A stretch of DNA of 64,000 bases from Cerrena zonata (Eukaryota; Basidiomycota; Agaricomycetes; Polyporales; Cerrenaceae): the NCBI GenBank assembly GCA_038087015.1, contig JASBNA010000052.1, positions 1 through 64,000 of the forward strand, written 5' to 3'. Positions within the stretch are counted from its first letter, which is position 1. Each line of letters opens with the position of its first letter. Under the pieces are notes generated by a model. It was not told where the DNA came from and did not search any database. It saw only the letters and a program-made list of their open reading frames with translations. A program made the position numbers and the translations under genes. This document shows, one piece after another, positions 28,331-38,161 of the stretch.

Positions 28331-29343
28331 CTTTAGACCCTGGGGAAATGGCTTGTTCTTTATCGGAATAAGCCTGAATGAGCCTCTTTAAAGGAAAAAC
28401 GAAGGACTATAACCTCTTAAAAATTAACGAAAGACTAAAGAAAGATTTGAACTTATTAACAAACCAAACCAAAAGAGAACTCCTCAAGATATCCAAATCT
28501 ATATATATATATAAAGACTCGAAACAAAAATTAAGCTATAAAAGAAAAATACTACATAAGAAAATCTTATTCACTGACGAAAATCTCACCATTTTGTATC
28601 GCTATTTTGCCCATTTACCCTCCCAATCTAAGAATATTCCTCCTCCGATTACAAATTTAGAACCATGTTTCATTATTTACAATTATTTTTGATCCTGAAC
28701 TGAAATATTGCCATTTGCAAATCACTATTTTTGCATTTTTTCATGTTTTGGTATTATGAGCTTCTGAATTGATTGTGTCGAGTGCTCAAAACGGTAATAA
28801 ACAAAAACACCTCTATTCACCATTTTTTTTTTCGTTTTGTTAGCGGCCCTTTGCGTAATGCCATTCACATAACCAATTATTCGAATAAAACAACGTTGTA
28901 TTAGCACTAGCTCGAATACGGGCTTGACCACTCACGTATTTACCACGGCGACCGTGGTACTGTCCCGGATGGTCTGCCTGGACAGGTAGGAAGGTAAGAC
29001 ACGGTACCGTTGACGATGCCACAGCCTGACTCTTGGTATCTTGGAACCCGTCGGGGCGATTTCTTAGCCAGTCTGATCTAGTTCTTGGTTTTTAGCGGCA
29101 GGTGCTGCAATGCCAGAGGGGATTAGGGAGGTATGGGTGTAAGTAAAAAAAGAAATTGGTGCACGGGTGTATTGTTGATGCGACATTTTTCCGGAATGTC
29201 GGGTGTGCGGGTCGTTTATGTCGCAGTTTTTTTTTTTCAGAAAATCAATTCTCGCACTACCGGACATAAATCAATGTTTTCAGTGAAATATGGCTGAGGT
29301 GTTTATAAGATGTCATTAACAACTGGGGATAATCGATTTAGAT
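28331..29343. other. Divergent intergenic region GAS5/APM1
   Basis: About 1 kb of promoter sequence for two outward genes. A 104-codon ORF (28378-28692) lies in the GAS5 promoter; its Lys/Leu/Tyr-rich product looks like chance translation. The right half (28900-29200) is less AT-rich. No tRNA or repeat is recognised. Confidence 0.5.
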
Positions 29344-30675
29344 ATGGCTTCACAGATTCATTTCCTTGATATAAAGGGGAAGCCATTACTTTCGAGGGAT
29401 TATAAAGGAGACATCCCATCGAACTCAATTGAAAGATTCCCATTACTATTATTGGAATTAGAAAATGAAGATGAATCAAATTATAAACCGTTTATAAATG
29501 ATCAAGGAATTAATTATGTTTTTATAAATCATAATAACTTATATTTATGTGCATTGACTAAACGAAATGAAAACATCATGGCGATCATTGTGTTTTTATC
29601 TAAATTAATTGAAGTATTAACCCAGTATTTTAAAAGTTTAGAAGAAGAATCAATTAGAGATAACTTTGTTATAATTTATGAATTATTAGATGAAATGATG
29701 GATTACGGAATTGCCCAAACAACTGATACCAAGATATTGAAAGAATATATTACTCAAGATTATTATAAATTGATTAAAAATTCCCAATCCAGAGTTATTA
29801 AACCTCCAAATGCAGTAACAAATGCGGTTTCTTGGAGATCAGACGGTATTAGTTATAAGAAAAATGAAGCATTTTTAGACGTTGTGGAAAGTATCAATAT
29901 GTTAATTAATGCAAATGGTCAAGTGTTAAATAGTGAAATCTTGGGTGAAATTAAAATTAAATCTCATTTAAGTGGTATGCCCGATCTAAGATTAGGTTTA
30001 AACGATAAGGGAATCTTCACTTCTAATTTAGATAACGATTCAAATGAAACTTCAATAACTGGTAATAAAAAAGGTATTGAAATGGAAGATATTAAATTTC
30101 ATCAGTGTGTTAGATTATCAAAATTCGAAAATGAACGTATAATCACTTTTATCCCTCCCGATGGTGAGTTCACTTTAATGTCTTATAGACTATCGTCGGC
30201 TCAGTTTTTGATGAAACCTTTGATTCACGTTAATTGCAAAACAATTGTTCATAAACATTCAAGAATTGAAATCAAATGCAGTGTTAAGGCTCAAATTAAG
30301 AAAAAATCAACCGCTAATAACGTAGAAGTTATTATTCCTTTACCCGATGATGCTGACACTCCAAAATTCTTACCTGATTATGGTACTGTTAAATGGATTC
30401 CAGAAAAATCTTGTCTTATTTGGAAATTGAAAACTTTCCCCGGTGGTAAACAATTTCATATGACAGCTGAATTAGGTTTACCTGCTGTGGTTGACAATGA
30501 AGATATCATTCTGAAAAAACCAATCAAGGTTAATTTTTCAATTCCTTATTTCACTACTAGCGGTATTCAAGTTAGATATTTAAGAATTAACGAACCTAAA
30601 TTACAATATCAATCTTACCCTTGGGTCAGATACATTACTCAATCTGGTGATGATTATACCGTTAGAACTAAGTAA
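29344..30675 (+). CDS. APM1: AP-1 clathrin adaptor medium (mu) subunit
   Basis: 443 residues. The N-terminal longin-like domain (1-140) starts SQIHFLDIKGKPLLSRDYKGDIP; the mu-homology domain (about 170-443) includes NEAFLDVVESINML, SHLSGMPDLRLGLND and FIPPDGEFTLMSYRL, and ends near YQSYPWVRYITQSGDDYTVR. This is the mu1 subunit of the AP-1 complex, which selects YxxPhi-containing cargo for transport between the trans-Golgi and endosomes. Length and layout match yeast Apm1. A long A run follows the stop codon. Confidence 0.96.
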   Translation: MASQIHFLDIKGKPLLSRDYKGDIPSNSIERFPLLLLELENEDESNYKPFINDQGINYVFINHNNLYLCALTKRNENIMAIIVFLSKLIEVLTQYFKSLEEESIRDNFVIIYELLDEMMDYGIAQTTDTKILKEYITQDYYKLIKNSQSRVIKPPNAVTNAVSWRSDGISYKKNEAFLDVVESINMLINANGQVLNSEILGEIKIKSHLSGMPDLRLGLNDKGIFTSNLDNDSNETSITGNKKGIEMEDIKFHQCVRLSKFENERIITFIPPDGEFTLMSYRLSSAQFLMKPLIHVNCKTIVHKHSRIEIKCSVKAQIKKKSTANNVEVIIPLPDDADTPKFLPDYGTVKWIPEKSCLIWKLKTFPGGKQFHMTAELGLPAVVDNEDIILKKPIKVNFSIPYFTTSGIQVRYLRINEPKLQYQSYPWVRYITQSGDDYTVRTK

Positions 30676-30790
30676 CTTGTTCTATTAAAAAAAAAAAAAA
30701 ACACCAAAAAAGAAGAACAAAAAAAAAAGAAAAAGTTATGTACCATAGTCTATTTCATTTCTCTCAAATACCATTATAGAAATCTTTCTT

Positions 30791-31615
30791 TCAAGTTGTA
30801 GACTTTCTATCTAATAAGTCACCAAGTAAATCTAAAACGTAAACCTTATCATCATTTAAATCAGGATACTTATAATGCTCATTTATGCAGAAAAAGGGAA
30901 TCTGATAATTGTATAGTAAATTTTCACTATCTTGACTCAATTTCTTTAACTCAAAGATCATAAGGTCATTGAATTTGTTTAACTCGTCATTTAGTAATGC
31001 CGTAAGATTTTTCAACTTCTTCCCATCAATTAACTCGTTAGTACTATTCAATTTACTTAATCCGCTTTGTCTTTTGCTTAAAAGCTGATTTTTTTCAAAA
31101 TTAAACTTCTCGATAATGATTTCTCGTTGCTGCTTCATCTTCTTTTGATATTGATGATGTTTTTCAATTAACTCCTTCAATCCATTCACTTTTGATTGAT
31201 CAGTCAAAACGACGGTACGAATATACTTTTCGGCGAGGTACCGGTTCGTTATATACTTTGGGTCTAATGTCCCCTGACGAGTATCCGATTGTATGGTATT
31301 CGTACGCGATGTTCGGGTAGATAAATCACCTGAAGAGCCTGGCTCAGTAGAATCAATACTTGAATCTCCCGAAGGTCCCTGAATACTTTCGTTCAATAGT
31401 TTATGCACTTTTTGAGTGTAGTAATCCTTTTTACCCACCAATTCTAACAACGAAGCCTTCTTCAACTTATTACCAAGAACCGACTTCGTTATTCTTTGGG
31501 AATTGGCTGGACTTAGATTTGAATATTTCTTGGACTTTGACGTTAAATCATAATGACTTATTATGGTATGAATAGCTGACTGGAGCTGGCTGTCCTTAGT
31601 TAAATGAAGCCCCAT
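30791..31615 (-). CDS. Uncharacterised coiled-coil protein
   Basis: 274-residue ORF with an ATG start; no family recognised. The N-terminus (1-85) is mixed polar. Residues 85-115 are Ser/Thr/Gly-rich and probably disordered. Residues 120-240 are strongly charged with heptad-like Leu/Ile spacing (LKELIEKHHQYQKKMKQQREIIIEKF), which suggests a long coiled coil. A conserved-looking end follows (NYQIPFFCINEHYKYPDL, VYVLDLLGDLL). There is no signal peptide or membrane helix. It is convergent with APM1, about 115 bp away. The length and composition make a real gene likely. Confidence 0.72.
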   Translation of the reverse strand: MGLHLTKDSQLQSAIHTIISHYDLTSKSKKYSNLSPANSQRITKSVLGNKLKKASLLELVGKKDYYTQKVHKLLNESIQGPSGDSSIDSTEPGSSGDLSTRTSRTNTIQSDTRQGTLDPKYITNRYLAEKYIRTVVLTDQSKVNGLKELIEKHHQYQKKMKQQREIIIEKFNFEKNQLLSKRQSGLSKLNSTNELIDGKKLKNLTALLNDELNKFNDLMIFELKKLSQDSENLLYNYQIPFFCINEHYKYPDLNDDKVYVLDLLGDLLDRKSTT

Positions 31616-32076
31616 GCCCTCTGACTAAGATTCTCCTGATTCTTGCTAGAATTGTCTTGCTGATATTCAAAGGATTGGTTGATGATCAGATCACTCGGTT
31701 AATTTGTTTTTTTTTTTTTTGTTTTTTTTCACTTTCGCAGAAATTTAATTACACTTCCCGATTAGGGTTATCGTTTTTACAGCCAAAATATAATCATGAA
31801 ATCCTTTCGTTAGGACAATTAACTATATAAATATATAGATGCAAAGATTGAAGAGCTTCATTCAATGAATTCTGTAACTCAAATATAGAAGATGAACAGT
31901 GAAGTAAAAGCAAGAAAGAAAATTAAAAAACACTCAATTGAGACAATAATAATGACAAAAATAAATAATAAAGATAAGGAGTCTTTCAAATGACGATCCT
32001 TAACCATATATATACACGTAAACCGGGACGAACTAAAGAACAATTAACAAGCAAAGAAAAAAGCCAGAGGAAACGA

Positions 32077-33900
32077 TTAGTTATCGAGCTTGTCAGTTGG
32101 ATCGAGAACACAACCAACGTTTGCTTCACTAACCAATTGAGCATATTTCCATAAGGTACCTCTGTTGTATCTTGGAGGAGGAGCAACCCAGGACTTCTTT
32201 CTTTCGGCTAAAGTGGCTTCATCGACAAGGACATCGATTTTGTTATTATCAGCATCAATGACGATTTCATCACCGTCACGAACCAAAGCAATTGGACCAC
32301 CTACGGCAGCTTCAGGAACAATATGACCAATTAAGAAACCATGGGAACCACCGGAGAATCTACCATCGGTTAAAAGAGCAACATCTTTACCCAAACCATA
32401 ACCCATTAAAGCAGAAGAAGGTTTTAACATTTCTGGCATACCTGGACCACCTCTTGGACCTTCATATCTAATGACACAAACGGTTTTTTCACCCTTTTTG
32501 ATTTCACCATTTTCCAAAGAAGAAATGAAGGCAGCTTCTTCATCGTAAACTCTAGCTTTACCTTTGAAATAGGTACCTTCTTTACCGGTGATTTTACCAA
32601 CAGCAGAGCCTGGGGCTAAAGAACCTTTCAAGATTTGCAAGTGACCGGTTGGTTTCAAAGGATTTGATAAAGGCATGACGATGTCTTGAACTTCTGGTAA
32701 ACCAGGTAAGTCTTTCAAATTTTCTTCCATAGTTTTACCAGTAACAGTTAATTGAGTACCATCTAAGAAACCTTCTTTTAATAATAATTTCATAACAGCA
32801 GGGGTACCACCGAATTTTTGTAAATCAGCCATAACGTATTTACCGGAAGGTCTAAAATCTGCTAAAAGAGGAGTTTTATCACTGATTCTTTGGAAATCAT
32901 CAACTGATAATTTAACCCCAACCGAGTGAGCAATGGCAATTAAATGTAAGACCGCATTAGTTGAACCACCGGTAGCGATGATATAAGTGATTGCATTTTC
33001 GAAAGCGGCTTTAGTCATGATTTGTCTTGGTTTTAAATCCAATTCCAATAAGTTTTTAATTGCAAAACCAACGTTATCACATTCATCGGCTTTTTCTTTT
33101 GAAACTGCTGGAGAAGAGGAAGAGTAAGGTAAAGACATACCCAAGACTTCCGCAGCAGAAGCCATGGTGTTAGCGGTGTACATACCACCACAGGCACCAG
33201 GACCAGGACAAGCGTTTCTAATGATATCTTTTCTTTCATCGTTAGTAATATCTTTTGCTAAGTATTGACCATAAGATTGGAAAGCACTAATGATATCAAT
33301 GGTATCGGAAACATTTGGGTTTTTATTACTACCACCACAAGAAGGAGAACCCGGCATGATGGTACCCCCATAAACCATGATAGAAGGTCTATTATGTCTA
33401 CCCATAGCCATTAAGGTACCGGGCATATTTTTATCACAAGAAGGAATGGCGATATTACCATCGTACATTTGAGCCATCATCATTGTTTCAAAAGAATCGG
33501 CAATGATTTCTCTTGATTGCAAAGAGAATCTCATACCGGTGGTCCCATTAGTGGTACCATCCGAAACACCAATCGTATTAAATTGCATACCTTTTAACCC
33601 AGCTTTATTAACCGAATCGTTACATTTATGATTTAAATCCATAAGGTGCATGTTACAAGGGTTACCGGACCACCAAACAGAACCAACCCCGATTTGGGCT
33701 TTATCCATATCATCATCGTTAAACCCAGTGGCATATAACATAGCCTGAGAAGCCCCTTGACCAGGGTCTTGAGTAATAATTTTTGAATATTTATTCAATT
33801 TATCTTGATTGATAGTATATTTGGTGAAACATCTTTTATCAAGTTTCAAATTTTTAGAAATTCTTAATGAATTTCGATTAAATCCATTTAAATGAATCAT
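32077..33900 (-). CDS. ILV3: Dihydroxy-acid dehydratase, mitochondrial
   Basis: 607-residue IlvD/Edd enzyme. It has an N-terminal presequence of about 40 residues, then QAMLYATGF, the Fe-S cysteine motifs CDKNMPG and [17 protein letters not shown], and the C-terminal [19 protein letters not shown]. It converts dihydroxy-acids to 2-keto acids in valine and isoleucine synthesis in the mitochondrial matrix and needs an iron-sulphur cluster. The ATG at 33900 is used; ten codons upstream begin with TTG. A TGACTCA lies 73 bp upstream. I found no in-frame CTG in the parts I scanned, in keeping with high expression in a CTG-avoiding genome. Confidence 0.97.
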   Translation of the reverse strand: MIHLNGFNRNSLRISKNLKLDKRCFTKYTINQDKLNKYSKIITQDPGQGASQAMLYATGFNDDDMDKAQIGVGSVWWSGNPCNMHLMDLNHKCNDSVNKAGLKGMQFNTIGVSDGTTNGTTGMRFSLQSREIIADSFETMMMAQMYDGNIAIPSCDKNMPGTLMAMGRHNRPSIMVYGGTIMPGSPSCGGSNKNPNVSDTIDIISAFQSYGQYLAKDITNDERKDIIRNACPGPGACGGMYTANTMASAAEVLGMSLPYSSSSPAVSKEKADECDNVGFAIKNLLELDLKPRQIMTKAAFENAITYIIATGGSTNAVLHLIAIAHSVGVKLSVDDFQRISDKTPLLADFRPSGKYVMADLQKFGGTPAVMKLLLKEGFLDGTQLTVTGKTMEENLKDLPGLPEVQDIVMPLSNPLKPTGHLQILKGSLAPGSAVGKITGKEGTYFKGKARVYDEEAAFISSLENGEIKKGEKTVCVIRYEGPRGGPGMPEMLKPSSALMGYGLGKDVALLTDGRFSGGSHGFLIGHIVPEAAVGGPIALVRDGDEIVIDADNNKIDVLVDEATLAERKKSWVAPPPRYNRGTLWKYAQLVSEANVGCVLDPTDKLDN

Positions 33901-33972
33901 TTTATGGATTTCTTTGATACTTTTATTCAAAGGAAGTAGTATGAAAGGTATATAAGTGAAAAATTATCGCAC

Positions 33973-33979
33973 TGACTCA
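33973..33979. promoter_or_regulatory. Gcn4 site (TGACTCA) upstream of ILV3
   Basis: Perfect TGACTCA 73 bp upstream of the ILV3 ATG, as expected for a Gcn4-regulated branched-chain amino-acid gene. Confidence 0.78.
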
Positions 33980-34066
33980 TGAAAATTTTCACCTGAACCG
34001 GCATTTCGTTGGCCAATAAGGGTTTGATCGTTGGTAATCCCGGTCACGTGAACCATCAGTGAAAAC

Positions 34067-34174
34067 ACCTATCAATTGACATAAACCTATCAATTGACAT
34101 AAACCTATCAATTGACATAAACCTATCAATTGACATAAACCTATCAATTGACATAAACCTATCAATTGACATAA
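34067..34174. repeat. 18-bp tandem repeat, 6 copies
   Basis: Six perfect head-to-tail copies of ACCTATCAATTGACATAA, with a decayed partial copy at about 34201-34218. There are no spacers, so this is a minisatellite. It lies about 165-275 bp upstream of ILV3. Confidence 0.97.
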
Positions 34175-34315
34175 CACTGACAAACGATGTATCACATTGA
34201 CATAAACCTATCAATTGTAACACTGACATAAAATATACGCATCGACTATCACATACTCTGTCTATTGATAATCACTTAAGCCGGCTCATACTTGATTGAC
34301 TCCTTACTCACTACT

Positions 34316-34490
34316 CTATAACCTATACATACACATACTATACAAACTATACCCTATACATACTATGCCCTATACATACTATGCCCTATACATACTATAC
34401 TCTATACATACTATACCCTATACATACTCTATACATACTATACTCTATACATACTATACTCTATACTCTATACTCTATACATACTATACA
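34316..34490. repeat. CTATACATA-type degenerate tandem repeat
   Basis: About 175 bp made of variants of CTATACATACTATGCC, CTATACATACTATACT and shorter CTATACT units. The long open frame through it (Tyr/Ile/His/Leu only) is an effect of the repeat, not a gene. Confidence 0.92.
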
Positions 34491-34503
34491 TGGTTCACGT
34501 GAC

Positions 34504-35149
34504 GGCTCGTATAGAAACCCGCCGGTATCTTGCCGAAACAATAGACCAACACTCGAAACGGTTTCGAAGACGTCATACCCCCTCGGTAATGACCGCTTGA
34601 CATTTCCCGGGTTTTCCTATTAATAAAACTGACATCATCCGGTCCCAGAAGCAGGGGCATCTCGTGGGGCCGTTGTAGGAAGGCTGGGCCTTCGACAGAA
34701 ACAGTATGTATAGGTAGATAGAGATGCAGATGGACCCACACCCCCGTACCACACCCACTACACGCAGTCAAAGCTTAACCATGTTTACCAACAGTATGTT
34801 GTGAGGTGGCACAGAATAGCACGAAGGGCTAAGTTTAAATCCAGATACTGAGTCCAGAGACCAGATAAAGCAGACTAGCTAAACTGGGGGGGAACTGGTG
34901 GTGGAAAGCGAACAAAAGAAAAAATGACTGGATGACTGGCTGACTGTTTTTTGTTTTTTGTTTTTTTCTTTTTTGGCTTCTTTTGGCTTTCTTTTTTTTT
35001 TTTTTTTGGTATTTTTTTTGTATTTTTTTTTTTTTTTTTACCTTTTTAAAGTGCACTTATACCGAGTGTCTTCTGAATTTCTACAAAAATTTTAATTTTT
35101 CTTTTAGTTGATTAGTTGATTGACTAGTTGAACTACAGAAAGATCAATC
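34504..35149. other. PEX4 upstream region
   Basis: About 650 bp without a supported gene. The last 230 bp on the coding strand are a T-rich tract with runs of more than 10 T (about 34940-35040), followed by short GTTGATTAGTTGAT-like repeats before the ATG. Confidence 0.5.
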
Positions 35150-36349
35150 ATGGCAGAGAAAAGACTATTCAAGGAGTGGAACCAATTAAATAAGTCCCCC
35201 ATCAGCCAAATAAACCACCAGATAATAGCCTTAAGTCCAATTAATAATAATGACGAAGAAATGAATATAATGAAATGGGAAGCTTATATAAGTAAACCAA
35301 CAAAACAAGATAATCCGTATTACTATAACGGGAAATGGCATTTATACATTGAAATACCTTTGAACTACCCAATGAACCCCCCAAGTATTAAGTTTGATAA
35401 TCAAACCCCAATAAATCACCCCAATATAAATTTTGAAACCGGAGAAATATGCTTAGATATATTGAAAGCTGAGAATTGGTCTCCGGCATGGAATTTGCAG
35501 TATCTCATAGTGGCCATTTTAATGTTGATTGATCATCCCGAACCGGACTCGCCGCTTAATATCGATAGTGCTAATTTATATCGACATGATAAGTTGGCCT
35601 TTGAATCAATTGTGCAATATAACATCTGGCAATATAATACTTTCTATAACCATTTCAAAAACGAATCAGGAATTAAAAGCGAAGAAGAAGTGAGGGAGGA
35701 AGAAGAAGAGGACGATGACGATATATCCTTGATCAAAGATAACTTAAATAATACAATCATAACCGGTGGTTATTCGGATACTTACACTAAAAATACCACG
35801 AAAATTAAAAAAAAATTACAAGAAAGCTTAAAAGACCCCTTTTATAACGATCCGGAAATTATTAATAAGTCGAGTCAAAAAAAGAAAAAAAATCTTAAAT
35901 CCAATGTCTCTCCCAATTTCAAAGTGATCCATGACGTGGGAGAAGAAGTCACTAAACAATTCATTGCGAAGGTTAATGAAATCGGCCATATGCACCATCA
36001 TCACGACGATGATTTATTTCAAAAATCTTCTCATTCTTCAGTTGACTATTCGTCCGGTAATGATGACGATTTAGATAGCGTTAGACAACAGGTTACTCAG
36101 AACGTTACCAAGCAAGTTGAAAAATTATGTCTGAAATCAACCCTGCCGGAAATATTACTAGAAGATGATGACGATGATGAAAAATTTATAAATCAACCAA
36201 TTAATGAATGTAAAAGTGATGATAATGATGAAAATGTCGAGAAAATCAAACAGCAGTTCTTGAAACAAGTTGATGATAAAGTCAATGAAGTTAGAAAAAA
36301 ACAAGAAGAATATCAAAGAAAGATGTCTTTGGGTGGTTCTCCTAATTAA
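35150..36349 (+). CDS. PEX4: Peroxisomal ubiquitin-conjugating enzyme Pex4 with long acidic C-terminal extension
   Basis: 399 residues. Residues 1-170 are an E2 (UBC) fold: WEAYISKP, YYNGKWHLYIEIPLNYPMNPPSIKF, and the active site TGEICLDILKAENWSPAWNL with catalytic Cys101. The ENWSPAW and PEPDSPLNIDSANLYR blocks are typical of Pex4, which monoubiquitinates the import receptor Pex5 at the peroxisomal membrane. Yeast Pex4 is only 183 residues. Here about 230 extra residues follow, acidic (EEEEEDDDD, EDDDDDE) with His-rich and Lys-rich parts. They include three similar predicted helices: VGEEVTKQFIAKVNEI, VTQNVTKQVEKL and IKQQFLKQVDDKVNEV. The extension is in frame without a break. Confidence 0.87.
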   Translation: MAEKRLFKEWNQLNKSPISQINHQIIALSPINNNDEEMNIMKWEAYISKPTKQDNPYYYNGKWHLYIEIPLNYPMNPPSIKFDNQTPINHPNINFETGEICLDILKAENWSPAWNLQYLIVAILMLIDHPEPDSPLNIDSANLYRHDKLAFESIVQYNIWQYNTFYNHFKNESGIKSEEEVREEEEEDDDDISLIKDNLNNTIITGGYSDTYTKNTTKIKKKLQESLKDPFYNDPEIINKSSQKKKKNLKSNVSPNFKVIHDVGEEVTKQFIAKVNEIGHMHHHHDDDLFQKSSHSSVDYSSGNDDDLDSVRQQVTQNVTKQVEKLCLKSTLPEILLEDDDDDEKFINQPINECKSDDNDENVEKIKQQFLKQVDDKVNEVRKKQEEYQRKMSLGGSPN

Positions 36350-36400
36350 TGCATGTTATACGTATAGACTTTTTTTGTAGGCACGGGTGTTTTATTCCCA

Positions 36401-36425
36401 TTTTTTTTTTTTTTTTTTTTTTTTT
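36401..36425. repeat. Poly(T) tract, 25 nt, BIM1 promoter
   Basis: Uninterrupted run of 25 T about 87 bp upstream of the BIM1 ATG. Poly(dA:dT) tracts of this kind exclude nucleosomes in yeast promoters. Confidence 0.9.
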
Positions 36426-36511
36426 CTTTTTTGGCGTTACTCGAGAATGTTTATTTTGATCTTTAATTCGATAGGCTGTCTTTTAACAACACCATCTCAA
36501 TAAGAAGCAAA

Positions 36512-37432
36512 ATGGTGGTGGGAGAATCCAGAACCGAGTTATTGCAATGGTTGAATCAAACTCTTGATCTCAATTATACCAAGGTGGAAAAATGTGGGAC
36601 CGGAGCAGTTTATTGTCAATTAATGGATTGTATTTATGGTAATGTACCAATGCATAAAGTAAAATTTGAAAACGCAATTACTGAATATGATTATAGAAAT
36701 AACATGAAGATCTTACAAGCAGCATTCAATAAACACGGAATAACAAAATCAATAGACGTTGAACGATTAGTCAAGTGTCGATTACAAGATAACTTAGAAT
36801 TATTGCAATGGTTCAAAAGACAATGGTTAGAGAAAAAAGATGTTAACGATGATTATGATGCTAAATCAATTAGAAAATCAACCCCTTCCTCCAGTAATCT
36901 TCGTACTGCTTCTAAATCAACCACCTCGGCTCCTCCAAGTAGAAATATAACCCCTCGTCGAGCTTCACCAGCGGTTAATCCAGTTTCGAAAAGAATAGGC
37001 TCAAATAATTCATTGAATCAAAAACCTTCAATATCCAATTTAAATCCTTCCACTCCTCATCAACAACAGCAACAACAGCCAAATAATAAAGTACAACAAC
37101 TAAATAAAGATTTACAAGAAGCCAATATTGAAATTGGCGGGTTAACCGAAGAATTACAAGAATATAAAATATCGGTGGAAAGCTTGGAAACTGAAAGAAA
37201 TTTCTACTTCAATAAATTACGAGAAATTGAAATCTTAACCCAAAATATTCAAGAACAAGAATATAGATTAGAAAATGGCAATTTAAACAACGATGATATT
37301 CAAGAACAAATTGCTAATTTAACCGTCTCGGATATAACCAAACAAATTCAATCGATCTTATACTCAACTGAAGAAGGCTTTGACGATGGTCAAACCGCTG
37401 ATGATGATATTATTGATTCTGAATCCTTTTAA
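36512..37432 (+). CDS. BIM1: EB1-family microtubule plus-end protein
   Basis: 306 residues. The N-terminal calponin-homology domain (about 1-112) starts ESRTELLQWLNQTLDLNYTKVEKCGTGAVYCQLMDCIYG and ends near LELLQWFKRQW, all typical of EB1/Bim1. A basic Ser/Pro linker (115-195, including a short Gln run) leads to the C-terminal coiled coil/EBH domain (about 196-255; ERNFYFNKLREIEIL is the EB1 signature). Bim1 tracks growing microtubule ends and recruits partners. The C-terminus reads DDDIIDSESF, so the EEY/F tail that binds CAP-Gly proteins in animal EB1 is not evident, though an acidic Phe end is kept. Confidence 0.95.
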   Translation: MVVGESRTELLQWLNQTLDLNYTKVEKCGTGAVYCQLMDCIYGNVPMHKVKFENAITEYDYRNNMKILQAAFNKHGITKSIDVERLVKCRLQDNLELLQWFKRQWLEKKDVNDDYDAKSIRKSTPSSSNLRTASKSTTSAPPSRNITPRRASPAVNPVSKRIGSNNSLNQKPSISNLNPSTPHQQQQQQPNNKVQQLNKDLQEANIEIGGLTEELQEYKISVESLETERNFYFNKLREIEILTQNIQEQEYRLENGNLNNDDIQEQIANLTVSDITKQIQSILYSTEEGFDDGQTADDDIIDSESF

Positions 37433-38161
37433 TTCTGTCTTAAATACTTATAATTAATTTTTAATACGCGTTCAACCAATTGTATAAATCATTGACACAA
37501 CCTAAACACCTCGCTGGCACAACCAGATGGCACAACCCGACTCAAGTAGCAAAACAGCCCAATAGCCCAATAGCCCAATAGCCAAGTTAAAGTTGCAACT
37601 GGTGTACAGAAGTAGAGAAGACCCTCAGAAAGCAAAAAAAAAAAAAAAAAAAAAGAAAAACATAATAATAAAAAAAAATTTTAATTGTCTCAAAAAATTA
37701 GCGCTATGGAGAAGAGTTTTTTCTATGAAAAGTTTTCTTTTCTTCATCTTATACAAGTTTCCATATCGTTGATCCCAGAATATTAGAGTTGACTGGCTCT
37801 TGTTTTTGAATTGTGAATATTTTGTGCTTTCATATTTGTGCTTCCCCGTCACTTAAAAAAGAGAAGAAAAAAACTAGACCCGTTCTAAATCATCATCTTT
37901 TGGTTGAAAACACGTTGAAATTGCTAGAGGAACTAACTTATTGGGTATATTCCAGTGTCTATTCTATTCAGTGATTGAAATTCAAATTGACACCTTTTTG
38001 CTTTTGAAGTCATTCTTCGTGATATTAGTATAAGGTTGAAAATTTTGCAATATTTATACCGAAGATCATAATCCCAGGAATGAATAATAAAAGGTAAGAT
38101 TATTGTTTAGCAAGTTTGATAGAATAACCAAAGAGTAATCATAAAAGTTAAGGAATCCAGC
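37433..38161. other. Intergenic region BIM1 to zinc-finger gene
   Basis: About 730 bp. It contains an ACGCGT (about 37465), a short AGCCCAAT direct repeat (three copies and a part from about 37556) and a long A run near 37635-37655. The rest is presumably promoter and 5' leader of the zinc-finger gene. No gene or RNA is recognised. Confidence 0.5.

Larger units (their letters stand above)
34043..34503. repeat. Inverted 14-bp copies containing CACGTG that bound a repeat block
   Basis: GTCACGTGAACCAT at 34043-34056 recurs as its reverse complement at 34490-34503. The 433 bp between are largely two tandem-repeat arrays. CACGTG is the binding site of Cbf1-type bHLH factors, and both copies fall in the divergent ILV3/PEX4 intergenic region. 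Confidence 0.85.

Noticed and set aside
28378..28692. 104-codon plus-strand frame between GAS5 and APM1
   Set aside because: Composition is Lys/Leu/Tyr/Ile as expected from AT-rich DNA, no motif, and it starts only 48 bp from the divergent GAS5 ATG.
34067..34174. Regular direct repeats that might suggest a CRISPR array
   Set aside because: Copies are back to back without unique spacers, in a eukaryotic intergenic region; this is a minisatellite.
34296..34502. 68-codon frame through the CTATACATA array
   Set aside because: Product is only Tyr/Ile/His/Leu/Pro/Ser repeats produced by the DNA repeat; no start context or family.
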